A stretch of 16,844 nt of DNA from Candidatus Peregrinibacteria bacterium (GCA_016235915.1 JACRIC010000092.1:1-16844); one strand, 5' to 3'. Shown: positions 7,170 to 15,087, counted from the stretch's first letter. The notes: generated by a model not told the origin, from the sequence alone. Translations and numbers: made by a program.

Positions 7170-8327
7170 ATGATTCAAAGATCCATTCGTCTCCCCCTGA
7201 ATAAAAGTTTTTTCCTCTTTGGCCCCCGTCAAACAGGGAAAAGCACGCTTCTGCGTAGTATTTTTTCGGAAAAAAGGAGCTATTGGTATGATTTTCTCAA
7301 ATCGGAAACTTTTACTCGCCTTTCTTCGTATCCGTATCTCTTTCGTGAAGAAGTTCTGGCTCGCCCAAATCATATTACGCATATCGTGATAGACGAAATT
7401 CAACGCATTCCTGATATCTTAAATGAAGTTCATTGGATTCTGGAACAACCAAATTCTCCTCATTTTGTTCTTACGGGATCGAGCGCCCGAAAATTGGAAC
7501 GATCAAAAGCAAATCTCCTGGCTGGTCGCGCGTTGACGTATCAACTGTTTCCTTTGAGTTTTTCTGAGCTTGGAAAGCAATTTTTCCTTCAGAAAACGCT
7601 CCAATTTGGAAGTCTTCCGGTTGTCTATCTTGAAAAATCTCAAGAAGAAGCCATGGATCGCCTCAGAGCCTACATCAACACTTATTTGAAGGAAGAAATC
7701 GAAGCCGAAGCGCAACTTCGCAATCTTTCTTCTTTTATCCGATTTTTATCTCTTGCCGCTGATGACAATGGTCATCAAATTCATCTCTCAGGACTTTCCA
7801 ACATGATCGGCGTTTCCTATCAAACCATTAAAGCCTATTTTGAGATATTGGAAGACACCCTCATTGGTCAATTTCTTTATCCGTATGCCAAATCTGTGCG
7901 CAGGCGTCTTTCAAAACACCCGAAATTTTATTTTTTTGATACCGGCGTCGTCAGAGCTTTGACACAAAAGCTTACGGTCCCACTTTCTCCTCATACTTCC
8001 GAATTTGGAACAGCATTTGAACATTTTTTTATTTTGGAAGTCATGCGAGAAGCTCATTATCAAAAAAAAGATTATACTTTTTCCTTCTATCGAACGAATT
8101 CCGGCGCGGAAGTTGATCTGATTATTGAAACGCCTGTTGGTAAAACTTTCGCCATTGAGATCAAAGCCACCGATCATATTACTCCTGCTCATTTGACAGG
8201 ACTCAAGTCATTTTTAGCAGTCTGTCCGAATGCAGAACTTTTTTGTGCATGTCTCGAACCTCATAGAAGAACCATAGATAAGGTCACTCTTCTTCCATGG
8301 CAAGAAGCTTTGAAAGAAATTGTGTAA
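7170..8327 (+). CDS. AAA_14-type ATPase with DUF4143-type C-terminal domain
   Basis: The protein has 385 residues. Walker A is GPRQTGKST at 18-26; Walker B is HIVIDEIQRIP with Asp75 and Glu76; LTGSSARKL is the sensor-like strand. The middle (about 190-290) has a winged-helix-like stretch, LSNMIGVSYQTIKAYFEILED, and then PKFYFFDTGVVRAL. The end is the PD-(D/E)XK-like pattern of this family: SGAEVDLIIE with Asp316, then AIEIKA with Glu330 and Lys332. Family members are common in archaea, CPR bacteria and gut anaerobes, often near toxin-antitoxin or mobile genes, and have no firmly established function. A nuclease-like role is suggested by the motif only. It has its own promoter and is followed 30 nt later by the RhuM-Fic gene. 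Confidence 0.88.
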   Translation: MIQRSIRLPLNKSFFLFGPRQTGKSTLLRSIFSEKRSYWYDFLKSETFTRLSSYPYLFREEVLARPNHITHIVIDEIQRIPDILNEVHWILEQPNSPHFVLTGSSARKLERSKANLLAGRALTYQLFPLSFSELGKQFFLQKTLQFGSLPVVYLEKSQEEAMDRLRAYINTYLKEEIEAEAQLRNLSSFIRFLSLAADDNGHQIHLSGLSNMIGVSYQTIKAYFEILEDTLIGQFLYPYAKSVRRRLSKHPKFYFFDTGVVRALTQKLTVPLSPHTSEFGTAFEHFFILEVMREAHYQKKDYTFSFYRTNSGAEVDLIIETPVGKTFAIEIKATDHITPAHLTGLKSFLAVCPNAELFCACLEPHRRTIDKVTLLPWQEALKEIV

Positions 8328-8357
8328 TTGGTACATTTTTCTTAATGTTCCTCAATT

Positions 8358-9356
8358 ATGAAAAAAGAAAATAAACAAATTGCAATTTATCAGACACCAA
8401 GCGGAGCAGTAGAGGTGCGTCTTGACGTGAACAAGGAAACGATTTTTTTGACCCAGCAACAAGTGGGCGAGCTTTTTCATGTGCAAAAATCAGCTATTTC
8501 CAAACACACTAAAAATATTTTTAACATCGGTGAATTGGACAAAAAGTCAACTGTTTCCATTTTGGAAACGGTTCAAACTGAAGGGAAAAGAAAAATCGCC
8601 AGAAAAATTGAGTACTATAATCTTGATTTGATTCTCTCTATCGGCTACAGAGTAAATTCGGCACATGCCACAAAGTTTCGTCAATGGGCAACCAAAACCC
8701 TGCGTCTGCATATTATGGAAGGTTATACCATCAACGAAAAGCGACTTTTGGAAACGGAAAATAAATTTCATGAACTGCAAGAAGCAGTTTTATTTTTGCA
8801 AAAGCAGTCTCAAAAAGAGCTATTAAAAGGACAGGAAACGGAAATTTTAAATCTGCTCGCCGATTATTCTAAAACGCTTTCTTTGTTGGAGCAGTACGAC
8901 AAAGGGAAACTTGGCGAACAGAAAGGCAAAAAAACAAAGTTTGTTTTGAAATATGAGGATTGCGTAAAAATTATCGCTGAACTCAAAAAAGCACTGATAG
9001 CCAAAAAAGAAGCTGGCGATTTGTTTGGACAAGAGCGTGGCGGGAATTTGGAAGGAATTATCAAAGGGTTGTATCAGACTTTTGACAAAAAAGAATTATA
9101 TCCGACCATTGAGGATAAAGCGTCGCATCTCCTTTATCTCATTATCAAAGATCATCCATTTTCTGACGGCAATAAACGTTCGGCGGCATTTTTATTCGTC
9201 TATTTTCTGGATAGGTCAAATTATCTTTTTAAAAAATCCGGCGAACGGAAAATCAATGACAATGCGCTTGTTGCCCTTGCTCTTTTGATTGCCGAAAGCG
9301 ACCCGAAGGATAAGGAAGTCATGATTAAGATTATTAAAAATTTACTTGCGGAATAA
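8358..9356 (+). CDS. RhuM-Fic/DOC fusion protein
   Basis: The protein has 332 residues. Residues about 1-140 match the RhuM (virulence-associated) domain: YQTPSGAVEVRLDVNKETIFLTQQQ..., KSAISKHTKNIF and YNLDLILSIGYRVNS. Residues 140-185 are a charged linker, partly coiled coil. Residues about 190-332 are a Fic/DOC domain with the catalytic loop HPFSDGNKR at 266-274. His266 is intact. Lys273 sits where AMP-transferring Fic proteins usually have glycine, as in Doc kinases (NKR). Fic/DOC enzymes modify target proteins with AMP or phosphate. The RhuM part may bind DNA or a partner; this is not established. It is probably a toxin-like or phage-linked regulator, consistent with the neighbouring toxin-antitoxin genes. 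An inhibitory helix was not identified. Confidence 0.88.
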   Translation: MKKENKQIAIYQTPSGAVEVRLDVNKETIFLTQQQVGELFHVQKSAISKHTKNIFNIGELDKKSTVSILETVQTEGKRKIARKIEYYNLDLILSIGYRVNSAHATKFRQWATKTLRLHIMEGYTINEKRLLETENKFHELQEAVLFLQKQSQKELLKGQETEILNLLADYSKTLSLLEQYDKGKLGEQKGKKTKFVLKYEDCVKIIAELKKALIAKKEAGDLFGQERGGNLEGIIKGLYQTFDKKELYPTIEDKASHLLYLIIKDHPFSDGNKRSAAFLFVYFLDRSNYLFKKSGERKINDNALVALALLIAESDPKDKEVMIKIIKNLLAE

Positions 9357-9370
9357 ATTTATGGAAAATT

Positions 9371-9397
9371 CAGTTATTAAGGCTTTCTTAATAACTG
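9371..9397 (+). terminator. Perfect 11-bp hairpin after the RhuM-Fic gene
   Basis: CAGTTATTAAG (9371-9381) and CTTAATAACTG (9387-9397) pair perfectly around a 5-nt loop, 14 nt after the stop. The stem is AT-rich and no U-tract follows, so it is a poor intrinsic terminator. It may instead protect the 3' end of the transcript or bind a protein as DNA. Confidence 0.35.
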
Positions 9398-9483
9398 CTT
9401 CTGATGGAAAAAAATAATTATGCAATAAATTTTAATCCCGCCATGGGCATATATCAGGATTTTTTACTTCAAAAAAAATATTT

Positions 9484-9561
9484 ATACGCTATACTCAAAG
9501 TAATTTTTAAAATATATTTAAAGCATTCAAGAACACAGCAGAATTTCTAAGAACATTCTAA
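9484..9561 (+). pseudogene. Fossil of a second antitoxin gene (promoter region joined to the last codons)
   Basis: Nucleotides 9486-9522 match the promoter and leader of the intact antitoxin (6498-6535) with four transitions and one gap, including the TATACT box (9490-9495). Nucleotides 9523-9561 read AFKNTAEFLRTF-stop in the antitoxin frame, against TFKNTAEFLKSLV in the intact gene. Over the first ten codons there are six differences, all transitions, and four are silent. The roughly 78 codons in between and the whole toxin are missing. This is best read as an internal deletion of a diverged paralogous toxin-antitoxin copy. The preserved TATACT lies 70 nt before the ftsA-like ATG and could now serve that gene. 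Confidence 0.6.
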
Positions 9562-9565
9562 AAAA

Positions 9566-10822
9566 ATGCTCGAATTTTTCAAAAAAAAACATCCACTGCG
9601 ACGAGAGAATGCCTCTCTCCTCGCTCTTGATATTGGCACGGATACGGTCAAAGCGGTGATTTGCCTTCACGAAGAAAAAAAGGAACTCGTAATCGGCGTC
9701 GGCAAAAAAAAGCAGAGGCCCGGGGATATGCAAAGCGGCTCGGTCACGGATATTGCCAGTGTCATCAGAAACTGCCAGTCAGCTATTTCCGAAGCTGAAA
9801 AAATGGCGGGAGAACGCGCTGGCGGACTCATTATGGGTATTGCGGGAGAATTGGTGAAGGGAGCTATTTTTACCTCGACCTACCCGCGTCAGGATCCTGA
9901 ACAAAAAATCAATTTCGACGAGCTCAATACCATTATCCACAAACTCCAGTGGAAGGCTTTTGACCATATTCGCTCACAGCTTTCTCATGAAACCGGCTGG
10001 AATGAAATCGATCTCAAGCTCATTCACGCGGCCATCACCGATGTTCGGATTGACGGCTATAAAATCAGCAATCCCATCGGCTTTCAGGGAAAAGAGGTGC
10101 GCATGAGTTTTTTTAACGCGTTTTCTCCACTTATCCATTACGGGGTGCTTCAGACCATTGCCGCGGAGCTTTCCACCGATCTTCTCGCCATTACCGCGGA
10201 ACCGTATGCTCTGGCACATTGCTTTTCTTCCGATGAAAAACGCGGGAAAAGCAGTATTTTTATTGATATTGGTGGCGGGACGACCGATATCGCCGTCGTG
10301 TCTGATGGAATTCTTCAAGGAACAAAAATGTTTGCCATTGGCGGAAAAACCTTTAGCAAACGGCTTTCTCAGGCGCTTAATGTCTCGTTCGACGAGGCTG
10401 AGGATATTAAAATCGCCTACGCTTCGCAGGAACTTGAAAAACAATCGCAAAAAATCGTGCAGGAATGTCTCCGAAGTGATTGCGACGTGTGGATGCAGGG
10501 CGTGATTCTGACTCTCGGAGAATTTTCGGAAGCTGAACTTCCGCCGCGAATATATCTGTGTGGAGGAGGGGCTTTTCTGCCAGAGTTGAGCGTGGCTCTT
10601 CAGGAACGGGAATGGATACAGTCTCTTCCTTTCCCTCGAAAACCTTCCGTCACCCTGCTCGAACCGAAACACCTCCTCACGATGGAGGACACCACCGGAA
10701 TGCTCACCACTCTTCAAGACGTGACTCCTCTCGCGCTCGCGCACCTCGCGCTCGATCTTTTTGGAGAGGAAAAGATTCTGGGAAATGTGCTTCGAAAAGT
10801 GGTGAGGCTGATGCAGGTGTAA
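9566..10822 (+). CDS. FtsA-like actin-fold ATPase (FtsA/PilM superfamily)
   Basis: The protein has 418 residues, the usual FtsA length. It has the actin/Hsp70 signatures in order: phosphate-1 LDIGTDTVKA at 21-30; phosphate-2 IDIGGGTTDIAVV from 233; and the adenosine motif LCGGGAF at 331-337. The segment at about 95-195 should be the 1C (SHS2-like) domain that replaces actin's 1B. The last residues (LGNVLRKVVRLMQV) could form an amphipathic membrane-targeting helix like FtsA's. FtsA tethers FtsZ to the membrane; PilM, its close relative, works at the base of type IV pili with PilN. The next gene is a membrane protein with a cytoplasmic N-terminal domain, a suitable partner for either role, but it is not PilN. 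No Shine-Dalgarno is seen, and the gene starts 4 nt after the fossil antitoxin stop. The fold is certain; division versus pilus-like function is open. Confidence 0.85.
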   Translation: MLEFFKKKHPLRRENASLLALDIGTDTVKAVICLHEEKKELVIGVGKKKQRPGDMQSGSVTDIASVIRNCQSAISEAEKMAGERAGGLIMGIAGELVKGAIFTSTYPRQDPEQKINFDELNTIIHKLQWKAFDHIRSQLSHETGWNEIDLKLIHAAITDVRIDGYKISNPIGFQGKEVRMSFFNAFSPLIHYGVLQTIAAELSTDLLAITAEPYALAHCFSSDEKRGKSSIFIDIGGGTTDIAVVSDGILQGTKMFAIGGKTFSKRLSQALNVSFDEAEDIKIAYASQELEKQSQKIVQECLRSDCDVWMQGVILTLGEFSEAELPPRIYLCGGGAFLPELSVALQEREWIQSLPFPRKPSVTLLEPKHLLTMEDTTGMLTTLQDVTPLALAHLALDLFGEEKILGNVLRKVVRLMQV

Positions 10823-10846
10823 GGCTCTGTAAATAACAATTCATCC

Positions 10847-12601
10847 ATGCCCGACAAGAAAAAAAATACCGACGAATCTATGCGCGTGCCGCTGAAACAC
10901 GTCATTTACCTCGATATCGATGACGAGATCACGGACATTTTTGAACGCATCAAGCCGCTGGCTATGAATGATATTTATCTCGTGGTTCCCAGCCGCGCTG
11001 TTCTTTTTTCCAGTGTTGTTCATCTGAAAATTCTTAAACGGAAACTCGCGGATCTCGGAAAAAAAATTTCTCTTGTGACGAATGATCCCGTGGGGATTCG
11101 CCTTGCTCGACTCGCGGGTATGGCGGTGTTTGATCGAATCGAAAAATCCAAGGATCTGAAAAACGAGGTTGCGTCGAAAACTCCCCGCATTGCTCCGCTC
11201 AAAGCCGTCAGCAATCCCATTTCCAATGACGAACCGACGAAGCTCCGCAGAAAAAAAATGTCCATTTTTGAAATTGTTCAAAAAGCGCAAGGAAACACCG
11301 TGAAATTTTCTTCGCCGTTCCGTTTGAATCGGCCGAATTTTTCCAGATTTTTTTCGATTTTTTCCGCGCGCCGCAAAATGATCACCGCGCTTTCTCTCAC
11401 CAGTCTGGTTCTGCTTTTTTTCATTGGCTCTGTGACGCTTCCCGGCGCCACCATTTCCGTGACGCCGAACTCAAATGTTATCGAAATTTCGGTCAATGTG
11501 ACACTCGCGGATTCCGGAGTCAATGCGTATGAGCTTTCTCTCCGGCCGGATCATATGATTGCCTCGTATCCCGTTACGGCCACGATCTCAAAAACTCTGT
11601 CGTATTTTTCCACGGGGAAAATTTCTAAGGGACAGAATGCCGTGGGAAAAATTACGGTGACCAATGAGACCGCACATGATTGGCCGCTGGTTTCCAAAAC
11701 GCGGTTTCAAACCAAGGAGGGGTTGATCTTTCGACTCACTTCTTCAGTGACCGTGCCGCGGGCCGGGGCGCAGGGCTTTGGCACGCTGGAGATCGCGGTG
11801 CAAGCCGACCCGTTTGATGCGTACGACCAGCCAATTGGCGAGCGGGGAAATATCGGAAAGAGTGAGTTTTTTCTTCCGGGGCTCAGGGAGAGCAGTCAAA
11901 AACAGCTGTACGGGAAGAGTAGCGAGCCGTTTACGGGAGGGACCACGAGCGTGGTTCATGTCGTTTCGGATGAGGATATTGTGGCCGCTCGGGAAAAAGC
12001 GAAAACTGCGATTCGCGCGTCGGTTGAGGAAGAATTGGCAAAGTATGTTTCGAAACTCAATTCGGAAAACAACACGAATCTTTCACTTTTGGAAGAAGAT
12101 CTCGCGATTCGCTCCTCGGAACCGCAGATTTTTATCGCGGATAGTTTGTCCGGCAAAGAAATGGAGAGTTTTGAAGTGCGCGCAGAGATGTCAGCCTCGG
12201 GAATTGCTTATAATCGCGGTGAATTTTTCAATATTTTAAAAACCGAACTGACGAATAATAAAAGTCCGGATAAGAATCTCGCCACCATTGATGAAGCTTC
12301 TGTATTTTATCGAATTTTTGAAATCAATGATGACTCCAAAAAAATGAAATTGACGGCAACCATTAAGGGCATTGAGGAATATAATTTGGAATCTTCAAAA
12401 GGGTCAGAATCGCGGCTCGCACAAAAGATAATCGAACATTCGATGGGAAAAAGCAAAGAAGAAGCCCTCGATTACATTCAAAATCTTCCGGAAATCAATC
12501 GCGCTCGAATCACCACTTGGCCGTCATGGTCGCCGAATCTTCCAAAGGTGGCAAAGAATATTGAGGTGGTGATACTGCGAGAGGGAGAGGAGGGGAAGTA
12601 A
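10847..12601 (+). CDS. Single-pass membrane protein, gp47/baseplate-J-like
   Basis: The protein has 584 residues. Residues about 17-97 form an alpha/beta domain (HVIYLDIDDEITDIFERI ... DIYLVVPSRAVLF ... ISLVTNDPVGIRLARLAGMAVF) found at the start of proteins annotated baseplate J/gp47 family in CPR genomes. A basic linker follows. One membrane segment lies at about 178-197 (MITALSLTSLVLLFFIGSVT). The outer part begins with beta-rich sequence (ATISVTPNS, GKITVTNETA, TRFQTKEGLIFRLTSSVTVP) typical of that family, then a helical segment at about 378-410 and a further alpha/beta region to the end. The orientation is inferred as N-terminal inside. It lies 24 nt after the FtsA-like gene and is probably co-transcribed with it. 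No phage tail genes are nearby, so the phage name should not be taken literally. Confidence 0.75.
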   Translation: MPDKKKNTDESMRVPLKHVIYLDIDDEITDIFERIKPLAMNDIYLVVPSRAVLFSSVVHLKILKRKLADLGKKISLVTNDPVGIRLARLAGMAVFDRIEKSKDLKNEVASKTPRIAPLKAVSNPISNDEPTKLRRKKMSIFEIVQKAQGNTVKFSSPFRLNRPNFSRFFSIFSARRKMITALSLTSLVLLFFIGSVTLPGATISVTPNSNVIEISVNVTLADSGVNAYELSLRPDHMIASYPVTATISKTLSYFSTGKISKGQNAVGKITVTNETAHDWPLVSKTRFQTKEGLIFRLTSSVTVPRAGAQGFGTLEIAVQADPFDAYDQPIGERGNIGKSEFFLPGLRESSQKQLYGKSSEPFTGGTTSVVHVVSDEDIVAAREKAKTAIRASVEEELAKYVSKLNSENNTNLSLLEEDLAIRSSEPQIFIADSLSGKEMESFEVRAEMSASGIAYNRGEFFNILKTELTNNKSPDKNLATIDEASVFYRIFEINDDSKKMKLTATIKGIEEYNLESSKGSESRLAQKIIEHSMGKSKEEALDYIQNLPEINRARITTWPSWSPNLPKVAKNIEVVILREGEEGK

Positions 12602-12609
12602 AAATTTGC

Positions 12610-12638
12610 TTGCAAAATCTGCTGAGATTATCTAAAAT
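12610..12638 (+). promoter_or_regulatory. Promoter candidate for the second toxin-antitoxin pair
   Basis: TTGCAA (12610-12615, 4 of 6), a 17-nt spacer and TAAAAT (12633-12638, 5 of 6) lie 31 nt before the antitoxin ATG at 12670. Position and spacing fit. Confidence 0.45.
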
Positions 12639-12669
12639 TAATATAGAATCCATATAAAATTCATACATT

Positions 12670-12924
12670 ATGTCGATAATCAACTTTACCATCACTCAAC
12701 CTTTTGAAAAAAAAGTACAAAAGGTCATCAAGGAGCAGGGCTTTACGAGTAAAGCTGAATTCTTTCGTTTTTCAGCATTATTTTTTATCTATAATATCCC
12801 CAAAATAGATATTACTGAGGCCGAATATCAAAAAGGAATAAACGAATTCACCACGGCCGTCTCAAAAAAATTTAAAAATACCCAATTTCCGTCTTTAGAA
12901 GAACAATTTGCTGACTTGCGATAA
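12670..12924 (+). CDS. Ribbon-helix-helix-type antitoxin
   Basis: The protein has 84 residues. The beginning (INFTITQPFEKKVQKVIKEQ, then GFTSKAEFFRFSALFFI) fits a ribbon-helix-helix unit: a short strand, a helix, a Gly turn and a second helix. The C-terminal part (about 45-84), with SKKFKNTQFPSLEEQFADL, should bind the toxin. The stop is 3 nt before the next start, the usual arrangement of a toxin-antitoxin operon. Such antitoxins repress their own promoter. It is unrelated to the Phd-type antitoxin at 6537. No Shine-Dalgarno is visible. Confidence 0.72.
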   Translation: MSIINFTITQPFEKKVQKVIKEQGFTSKAEFFRFSALFFIYNIPKIDITEAEYQKGINEFTTAVSKKFKNTQFPSLEEQFADLR

Positions 12925-12927
12925 ACG

Positions 12928-13269
12928 ATGCGACGATACTTTATTTCTGAATATTTCAAAAAACAGGCAAAGCCCTATTTTAAAAAATATCGCCATCTTT
13001 TGGATGATGTTATCCAAGCACTCAAAACTTTTGAAAAAAGAAGCGTCATTTCACTGGGAGCAAATACTTATAAAATCCGCATCAAAGCTTCGGACATACC
13101 TAAAGGAAAAAGTCATGCCTTTCGGCTCATCATTCTTCTTATTGAAAGGGAAGACGAACTGTTCATTCCTCTTGTTTTGTATTTTAAGGGTGATCGAGCT
13201 TCTATCACAAAAGCAGAGATACTGTATCACTCTCAATGTATCCAACGGGAAATTGAGGCTATCCAATAA
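12928..13269 (+). CDS. RelE-like toxin
   Basis: The protein has 113 residues. It opens with a helical stretch (FISEYFKKQAKPYFKKYRHLLDDVIQALKTF). The core is ANTYKIRIKASDIPKGKSHAFRLIILLIE, where KIR and FR lie on the strands that form the RNase face in RelE-type toxins. It ends with LFIPLVLYFKGDRASITKAEI and a basic helix. Size and strand order fit a RelE/HigB-like mRNA interferase, and the partner upstream supports this. Catalytic residues cannot be assigned with confidence. It is AT-rich compared with the flanking gp47-like and proS genes, consistent with acquisition by transfer. Confidence 0.72.
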   Translation: MRRYFISEYFKKQAKPYFKKYRHLLDDVIQALKTFEKRSVISLGANTYKIRIKASDIPKGKSHAFRLIILLIEREDELFIPLVLYFKGDRASITKAEILYHSQCIQREIEAIQ

Positions 13270-13347
13270 ATTTTTCCCTGCATTTTCTTGCTTCCCGTCT
13301 CTCAAACGTGGTAATCATGAAGAAGATTGTTTTTTACTTTATTCTCC

Positions 13348-14853
13348 ATGCCTGATTCTTCTCAAAAACGCATTACTCCCCGCGCAGAAAATTACTCCCA
13401 GTGGTATCTCGATGTGATCGAGTCCGCGGGTCTTGCCGAACATTCGGTAGTGAAGGGTTGTATGGTCATTAAGCCCTACGGTTACGCCATTTGGGAAAAT
13501 ATTCAAAAAATCCTGGATGCGGAATTTAAAAAAACCGGCCATGAAAATGCGTATTTTCCCCTTTTTATTCCAAAATCTTTTTTGAGCCGTGAGGCGGAAC
13601 ATGTGGAAGGTTTTGCGAAAGAATGCGCGGTGGTCACGCATCACCGGCTGAAAAATGATTCTTCTGGCGCGGGTGTTGTCGTGGATCCCGCGGCGAAACT
13701 TGAAGAAGAACTTGTGGTGCGGCCGACCTCCGAAACCATCATTCACGATACCATGTCTCGATGGATTCAGTCATGGCGAGATCTTCCGCTTTTATTGAAC
13801 CAATGGGCGAATATTGTGCGATGGGAGATGCGGACTCGCCTGTTTCTCCGAACCACGGAATTTCTGTGGCAGGAAGGCCATACCGCGCATGAAAATGAGG
13901 AACAGGCCGAGGAAGAAACCATGAAAATGCTTGAGGTGTACAAAAAATTTGCTCAAGATTGCTTGGCGCTTCCGGTTATTTCCGGTCAAAAAAGTGAACG
14001 GGAAAAATTCGCTGGAGCCCTTCGCACGTATGCCATCGAGGCCATGATGCAGGATGGAAAAGCGCTTCAAGCCGGAACTTCTCATAACTTGGGGCAAAAT
14101 TTTGCGAAAGTTTTTCAGATACGGTATCTTGACCGCGCTGGACAGCTTCAGCATGTCTGGCAGACGAGCTGGGGAGTGAGTACTCGGCTTATTGGCGCGC
14201 TGATTATGGGACACAGCGATGACAAAGGGCTTGTGTTGCCGCCGAAAATTGCGCCGATCAAGGTGGTGATCGTGCCTATTTGGAAAAGTGAGGAGGAACG
14301 CGAAAAAGTGCTGAAGGCGGCCTTACGATTGAAAGAAGCTCTTTCTGAAATTTCTCCAGAACTCGGCGTTTTTGGAGCGGTGCGTCTTGACGATCGCGAT
14401 CACCTCACTCCGGGCCACAAGTTTCACGAATGGGAAAAAAAGGGCGTGCCGGTGAGACTGGAGCTCGGTCCCAAAGATATTGAAAAAAATGCGGTGGTGA
14501 TAGTGCGGCGCGATACGGGTGAAAAAAAGGCGATTTTGCAATCAGATGCGCCCTCAGAGGTTTTGAACCTGTTATCTGAAATTCAGGGCGCGCTTTTCCA
14601 GAAAGCTTCCGACTTTCTCGTCTCCCATTCCCGAAAAATCGATCATTATGAGGAATTTAAGGCGTTTTTTTCTGGCGATGGCGGTTTTGCGTACAGTCAT
14701 CTCTGCGATTCGCCTGATTGCGAAACGAAAATCAGCGAAGAAACCCTTGCCACGGTTCGTTGCATTCCTTTTGAGCAAAAAGAGGAAACAGGGACATGTA
14801 TTCTTTGCGGAAAACCTGCGGAAAAGAGAGCGGTGTTTGCGAAGGCGTATTAG
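13348..14853 (+). CDS. proS: Prolyl-tRNA synthetase, archaeal/eukaryote type
   Basis: The protein has 501 residues from ATG 13348; the in-frame TTG at 13327 is less likely. It charges tRNA-Pro with proline. Class II features are clear: [11 protein letters not shown] near 123-133; motif 2 [21 protein letters not shown] around 161-181; and a motif 3 region with [28 protein letters not shown], followed by the anticodon-binding domain (IKVVIVPIW onward). The C-terminal zinc-binding domain has C453, C458, C484 and C487, and the protein ends in AKAY with the terminal tyrosine typical of this short form. It lacks the editing insertion domain of the long bacterial ProRS. This form is usual in archaea, eukaryotes and some bacteria including many CPR lineages and mycoplasmas. 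No promoter or Shine-Dalgarno is obvious in the 78-nt gap upstream. Confidence 0.97.
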   Translation: MPDSSQKRITPRAENYSQWYLDVIESAGLAEHSVVKGCMVIKPYGYAIWENIQKILDAEFKKTGHENAYFPLFIPKSFLSREAEHVEGFAKECAVVTHHRLKNDSSGAGVVVDPAAKLEEELVVRPTSETIIHDTMSRWIQSWRDLPLLLNQWANIVRWEMRTRLFLRTTEFLWQEGHTAHENEEQAEEETMKMLEVYKKFAQDCLALPVISGQKSEREKFAGALRTYAIEAMMQDGKALQAGTSHNLGQNFAKVFQIRYLDRAGQLQHVWQTSWGVSTRLIGALIMGHSDDKGLVLPPKIAPIKVVIVPIWKSEEEREKVLKAALRLKEALSEISPELGVFGAVRLDDRDHLTPGHKFHEWEKKGVPVRLELGPKDIEKNAVVIVRRDTGEKKAILQSDAPSEVLNLLSEIQGALFQKASDFLVSHSRKIDHYEEFKAFFSGDGGFAYSHLCDSPDCETKISEETLATVRCIPFEQKEETGTCILCGKPAEKRAVFAKAY

Positions 14854-14869
14854 AGAACCTTTACTCTTG

Positions 14870-14894
14870 TCATGGGGAGCTTGTCGAACCATGA
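14870..14894 (+). repeat. 25-nt palindromic (REP-like) repeat, copy 1
   Basis: Arms TCATGG (14870-14875) and CCATGA (14889-14894) flank the core GGAGCTTGTCGAA. The core resembles the GAGCTTGTCGAA repeat seen in many bacterial genomes. It begins 16 nt after the proS stop. A diverged copy in the opposite orientation lies at 15140-15164. Confidence 0.7.
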
Positions 14895-14959
14895 TATTTG
14901 AAGTACAACCATAGGAATTTTGAAGATAAAATGGCTTTTTCAAGCCAAGAAATGAACTC

Positions 14960-14983
14960 AAAAGTCTGCCCGGGCAGACTTTT
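14960..14983 (+). terminator. Palindromic intrinsic terminator after proS
   Basis: A perfect 24-nt palindrome centred at 14971/14972 with GC-rich core GTCTGCCCGGGCAGAC starts with four A and ends with four T, followed by ATATA. It has the A-tract, stem and U-tract of a Rho-independent terminator and could work in both directions. Confidence 0.7.
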
Positions 14984-14988
14984 ATATA

Positions 14989-15021
14989 CGGCGCAAGCCG
15001 GAGGGTATTTTTCCTACTCCG
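14989..15021 (+). other. Two mutually exclusive hairpins
   Basis: CGGC (14989-14992) and GCCG (14997-15000) close a GCAA tetraloop. CGGAG (14999-15003) can instead pair with CTCCG (15017-15021). The two stems share 14999-15000. This could be an attenuator-like or transcript-end structure, but the stems are short and the region lies upstream of the mapped promoter. Confidence 0.25.
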
Positions 15022-15058
15022 CAATCGTACAGTTGCTGAGCAGTTACTTGACTTTGTA

Positions 15059-15087
15059 TTGACATCTTTTTTAAATTGTGTTATAAA
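15059..15087 (+). promoter_or_regulatory. Strong sigma70-type promoter for the PKD protein
   Basis: TTGACA (15059-15064, perfect), a 17-nt spacer and TATAAA (15082-15087, 5 of 6) give the best promoter in the window. Transcription would begin near 15094, leaving a leader of roughly 100-125 nt before the ATG candidates. Confidence 0.75.

Noticed and set aside
9361..9417. An 18-codon ORF (ATG to TAA) after the RhuM-Fic gene.
   Set aside because: It lies over the perfect hairpin 9371-9397, has no ribosome site and no recognisable relative; chance is more likely.
9434..9465. AATCC/GGATT stem followed by a T run as a terminator.
   Set aside because: Only 5 paired bases around an 18-nt loop; too weak beside AT-rich background.
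10847..12601. Evidence of a prophage, from the baseplate-J-like annotation.
   Set aside because: No other tail, capsid, integrase or lysis gene is present, and the protein has a membrane anchor and sits with an FtsA-like gene.
13327..13347. Earlier in-frame TTG start for proS.
   Set aside because: No ribosome site supports it, and ATG 13348 gives the normal N-terminus of this ProRS form.
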